From Oscillospiraceae bacterium (lineage in GTDB: Bacteria > Bacillota > Clostridia > Oscillospirales > Ruminococcaceae): 16,103 nucleotides of DNA. The notes under the pieces are model-generated. The model did no database searches, was not told the origin of the DNA, and saw only the letters and a list, made by a program, of their open reading frames with translations. Positions 12,935 through 16,103 of this stretch are shown here, piece after piece; position 1 is the first letter of the stretch, and every line of letters starts with the position of its first letter. The position numbers and the translations under genes are program-made. The DNA is taken from assembly GCA_017451665.1 (NCBI GenBank), contig JAFTNX010000027.1, forward strand, positions 1 through 16,103. Reading direction: 5' to 3'.

Positions 12935-12968
12935 TTAATTGACATCATTTTATTAAGGGGACTTTTTT

Positions 12969-15908
12969 ATGTCAGAAAGACAATTTTTAAATAGAGCCGT
13001 GGCATTTTTGTGTGCCGGAATTTTAAGCGTTTCTTCATTTTGTGTTACAAACGCTTTTGCTGAAAATATTGAAATTTTTGAAGAAACCATCACTGAAAAT
13101 ACCAAAAGAACTCCACGAGAGCTGTTGAAGCTCACACTTGACTACTGCGAAACCTTTGATTATTCAAGATATCAGGGTGAAACTGTGGAACAGCTTTTTT
13201 CTGAACTTGTAAAGGCGCAGGAGCTTTATGAAAATGAGCTTGCAACCGACGAGGAGCTTACAAAAATGCGTGCTGACCTTGAAAAAATCAAGGCAAATCT
13301 GCTTTTTAACGATACACGCACTCCTGAAAACCCAATGCCTTTCAGATTTTTAACAGGCGACGAGCTTATGGCTGAAATGGGCGTGGGAATTAACCTTGGA
13401 AACACAATGGACGGTCATTCAAACCTTATGCCAAATGAAACAAGCTGGCAGTCGGTAAAGACCACCAAGGAATACATAACTGCACTTCACGACGCAGGCT
13501 TTAACACAGTAAGAATTCCTGTGACCTGGGGACAGATGATTGACAAAAACAACGGCTACACAATCAACGCTTCATGGATAAGCAGAGTTCAGGACATTGT
13601 TGACTACTGTATTTCACAGGATATGTACGCTATCATAAACGTTCACCACGACGGCGCTGAACAATCGGGCTGGCTGAGAGTTTCAGCAGAGGACATTGAC
13701 AAGGTTTATGAGCAGTATGAATATGTGTGGAGAAATATTGCCGAATACTTCAAGGATTATGACGAGCATCTTATTTTTGAGTCCATGAATGAAATCACCT
13801 GTATGGAGGGTGACGATAAAAATTCAGCTGAAGCTATCGACTACGATACTCCGATTATTGTAAACTTAAATCAGATTTTCGTGAATGTTGTACGTTCAAC
13901 AGGCTCAAACAACAGACACCGCTGGCTTGCTGTTGTGGCACACTACGCCAATAGTGGAAACCATAAGGAGTTTACACTCCCGACAGACAGCTATAACGGT
14001 GACAACAGACTTATGTTTGCAGCCCACATCTACAAGGCGAATACAAACGTTGAATGGACTTATGACGAGGTTTATCAGGTTGTAAACAACCTTAAAATTA
14101 TGGCTGACAAGTTTGATATTCCGATGTTTTTGGGTGAATACGGAAACAGAACCCAGAAACAGGACGGAACGGATACAGGCTATAACGATGTTGCAAGAGC
14201 GTATTTTTCTGAAATTGTCCACAGAGCCTGCAAAACGGCAGGAGTTGTGCCTGTTGTGTGGGACCAGGGACACGGTGAAGACCCACTTGAAACAGGGCTT
14301 TTCACCTATTTTGACAGACACACAAACAAGCCACTTTTCAAGTCAATAACCGACGCTATGATGCGTGGAACTTTCCTTGAAAGCAGTGAGCTTAACAACA
14401 ACTGGGATTACAGCGACATTGTTTCAAATCCAAAAATTGTGCCTTTCAAATCGGTTGAAATCAAAGAAACAATTATAAATATGGAGCTTGGTGGAAGCTA
14501 TGACATAAGCTATACTTTAAACAAGCCATCAGGCTGTAATGACGTTCTTTTGTGGAAAACCTCCGACTCTGATATTGCTACTGTCTATAACGGAAAGATT
14601 TTTGCACAGGCGCTTGGAAAAACTACCATTACTGCCTTTTCACAAAACGGAAAAGCAAAGGATACAATAGTTATAAACGTTGTGCCACCTGCTGAAATTA
14701 TCCCTGCAACAAGTATTATGTGCGACGATATTTTTGTAGTGCCCACAAAAAGAGCATACCTGAGCCCAACAGTTTCACCTGCTGACGCTGACGATACTGT
14801 AACATACAAGTCCTCCGACGAAAGTATAGTTACAGTAAACGAAATGGGTAAGGTCGTGGGACTCAGAGAGGGCGTTGCTTACGTTACAATAACTGCGTCA
14901 AGTGGCGTTACCAAAAACGTCAAGGTAACAGTCTGCGACTCGGTTATTCAAAACGAAATCAACCTTTCGCTTCACATTTATTACAACGACCACGACAAAG
15001 AATACTATGAAACCGATACGGGCGAAAGCGTAAATATCACAGGCGACGGACAGTATACCCTTAGCTTTGATGTGAATAAAGACCTTTCAAAGTACGGACA
15101 AAAAACTGGTATTACTTCTCTTAATAATGTTCAGCTTATCACAATAAGAGATAGCGACGTTTCGGAGGCATTGACAAAATACTCCTCAACCTCAAAGGGT
15201 GTTAAAATCCGTTACGACAGCATTAAGGTGAATGGCATTGAAATAGCACTTTCAGACAGCGAATTTATTTCTGCTATGAAGGGCAAGGTTTTTGACACTC
15301 AAGGCCCTGTTAATGCAAAGGACGGCTCGGTTATTATGGGAATAGAAAATTCCGTTGAGGACTGTGTTTCATTTGCAGAAATTGAAAACCCACAGACAAT
15401 TGAAATCACCTTTACCCTTAAAGATGTTTCTTTTGAAAAATCAGAGGCAAAGGCTGTTGAGTCACCTGCCGAAAAGCTGACGCTTTCAGAGAACAAGGTT
15501 GAAATCCCTGCTGTAAGCTATGAAAAGAAGCTTGAAATTTCAGTAAATCCAAAAAATTCAAATTCTGTTGTGTATCTCTATTCTCACGACGAAAGCACGG
15601 TCTTCATAAAAGACAGTGGAAAAACTCCAGATGAAAAGGGCAAAGTTACCTTTACTCTTTGTGGAATAAAGGCAGGAAAAACAACCGTTACTGCAATTTG
15701 TGAAAACGGAGTTACCATTGATTTTGAAGTTACAGTCTGCAACGTAACCCCTGACGAATACGAAAAACAGCAGGCTATCAAGCGTACAATCAAGGTAGCA
15801 GGAGTTGTTGCAATAGGACTTGTGTCCCTCACAACAGTTTCACTTATAATCAGAGCAATCGTTAAAAAAGCAAAAAAGAAAAAATCACAGAAAAATACTG
15901 AAAAGTAA
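12969..15908 (+). CDS. Membrane-anchored GH5 endoglucanase with Ig-like (BIG2) domains
   Basis: The 979-residue secreted enzyme probably cuts beta-1,4-glucan. Order: signal peptide (1-31, AFA before Glu32); helical region (45-115, LATDEELTKMRADLEKIKANL); GH5 barrel (about 130-465) with GINLGNT (140-146), VRIPVTW (181-187, Arg182), INVHHDG (223-229), acid/base Glu275 in ESMNEI, HIY (353-355), nucleophile Glu390 in FLGEYGN and PVVWDQG (428-434). BIG2-like domains follow (about 495-572, 580-656), then an unassigned beta-rich domain (about 662-825), a third BIG2-like domain (835-924), one membrane helix (941-964) and a lysine-rich tail (KKAKKKKSQK). There is no dockerin or LPXTG signal, so the enzyme should stay on the cell membrane. 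'LGNTMDG' and neighbouring motifs fit the endoglucanase-type subfamilies; exact specificity (cellulose, lichenan, xyloglucan) is not readable. AAGGGG precedes ATG 12969. Confidence 0.93.
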   Translation: MSERQFLNRAVAFLCAGILSVSSFCVTNAFAENIEIFEETITENTKRTPRELLKLTLDYCETFDYSRYQGETVEQLFSELVKAQELYENELATDEELTKMRADLEKIKANLLFNDTRTPENPMPFRFLTGDELMAEMGVGINLGNTMDGHSNLMPNETSWQSVKTTKEYITALHDAGFNTVRIPVTWGQMIDKNNGYTINASWISRVQDIVDYCISQDMYAIINVHHDGAEQSGWLRVSAEDIDKVYEQYEYVWRNIAEYFKDYDEHLIFESMNEITCMEGDDKNSAEAIDYDTPIIVNLNQIFVNVVRSTGSNNRHRWLAVVAHYANSGNHKEFTLPTDSYNGDNRLMFAAHIYKANTNVEWTYDEVYQVVNNLKIMADKFDIPMFLGEYGNRTQKQDGTDTGYNDVARAYFSEIVHRACKTAGVVPVVWDQGHGEDPLETGLFTYFDRHTNKPLFKSITDAMMRGTFLESSELNNNWDYSDIVSNPKIVPFKSVEIKETIINMELGGSYDISYTLNKPSGCNDVLLWKTSDSDIATVYNGKIFAQALGKTTITAFSQNGKAKDTIVINVVPPAEIIPATSIMCDDIFVVPTKRAYLSPTVSPADADDTVTYKSSDESIVTVNEMGKVVGLREGVAYVTITASSGVTKNVKVTVCDSVIQNEINLSLHIYYNDHDKEYYETDTGESVNITGDGQYTLSFDVNKDLSKYGQKTGITSLNNVQLITIRDSDVSEALTKYSSTSKGVKIRYDSIKVNGIEIALSDSEFISAMKGKVFDTQGPVNAKDGSVIMGIENSVEDCVSFAEIENPQTIEITFTLKDVSFEKSEAKAVESPAEKLTLSENKVEIPAVSYEKKLEISVNPKNSNSVVYLYSHDESTVFIKDSGKTPDEKGKVTFTLCGIKAGKTTVTAICENGVTIDFEVTVCNVTPDEYEKQQAIKRTIKVAGVVAIGLVSLTTVSLIIRAIVKKAKKKKSQKNTEK

Positions 15909-15911
15909 CGC

Positions 15912-15951
15912 AAAACAGCTGTAAAGCCTAAAAACTTTACAGCTGTTTTTT
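15912..15951. terminator. Terminator after the GH5 gene, probably bidirectional
   Basis: A perfect 15-bp stem (15912-15926 with 15935-15949, core ACAGCTGTAAAG) with an 8-base loop, followed by a T-run reaching 15951. On the other strand the same A-run gives TTTT, so it may also end the convergent gene. Confidence 0.92.
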
Positions 15952-15969
15952 AGTTGTTTTTGTGGGATT

Positions 15970-16103
15970 TTACGCCGAAATCGGCGCATAACGTTCAGAA
16001 CCGATTACTTCAAGCATTACCTTGTATGGTGACATATCACCACTTGTTACCATAGAAAAAATTCTTGTTGTGCAGCCTGAAACAAGTGCCACACCCTGCT
16101 CGT
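15970..16103 (-). CDS. Unidentified protein, 3' end only
   Basis: On the minus strand a frame is open from the window edge to TAA at 15970-15972, giving 43 C-terminal residues that end GCTTRIFSMVTSGDMSPYK...VIGSERYAPISA. The composition looks like real protein, the other two minus frames stop sooner, and the position (convergent with GH5, sharing its terminator) fits a gene end. I do not recognise the family and assign no function. The last codons include a short palindrome (CGCCGA/TCGGCG, 15973-15986). Confidence 0.6.
   Translation of the reverse strand, partial: EQGVALVSGCTTRIFSMVTSGDMSPYKVMLEVIGSERYAPISA

Overview
The window looks like low-to-medium G+C Bacillota DNA, most plausibly a gut or rumen member of the Oscillospiraceae/Ruminococcus type. 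This is inferred from strong AGGAGG-type ribosome binding sites, sigma-A promoters with 17-bp spacers, short stem plus U-run terminators, a meso-diaminopimelate dehydrogenase, a secreted GH5 cellulase with Ig-like repeats and a clostridial-type ferredoxin:thioredoxin reductase-like protein. Coding density is high, no gap exceeds 300 bases, and I see no mobile element, CRISPR array, rRNA or tRNA.

Layout. 1-1777 (+): the end of a flavin-reductase-like gene overlaps an intracellular GH13 alpha-glycosidase gene. A bidirectional terminator (1787-1816) separates it from a convergent four-gene minus-strand operon (5584 to 1821). That operon encodes an SPFH-domain protein with four C-terminal zinc ribbons, a zinc-ribbon protein with a C-terminal membrane helix, a secreted/membrane TPM-domain protein with a Gly/Ser/Arg tail, and a small two-helix membrane protein. 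Its promoter lies at 5715-5743, and a long multi-arm hairpin starts almost at the predicted transcription start. trmO (-) and ddh (+) are then divergently transcribed from well-formed promoters at 6489-6517 and 6565-6593.

7706-8328 (+) is a two-gene redox operon: a very small FTR catalytic-chain-like Fe-S protein followed by thioredoxin. Next comes a divergent pair, an XRE-family regulator (-) and a membrane protein with a FxLYD-like outer domain (+). The gap between them holds two near-identical 19-bp palindromes, one over each -35 element. From 12855 down to 9363 (-) runs an operon of a three-helix membrane protein, a D-2-hydroxyacid dehydrogenase, proB and proA (the first two steps of proline synthesis). 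Divergent from it is a 979-residue membrane-anchored GH5 endoglucanase (12969-15908), with a LacI-type palindrome between the two promoters. The window closes with the 3' end of an unrecognised minus-strand gene.

Most central-metabolism genes are ordinary. The parts worth a second look are the SPFH/zinc-ribbon/TPM module with its structured leader, the paired operators of the XRE/membrane-protein locus, the compact FTR-thioredoxin pair, and the unassigned domain and C-terminal anchor of the GH5 enzyme. All functions come from reading motifs; no database search was made.
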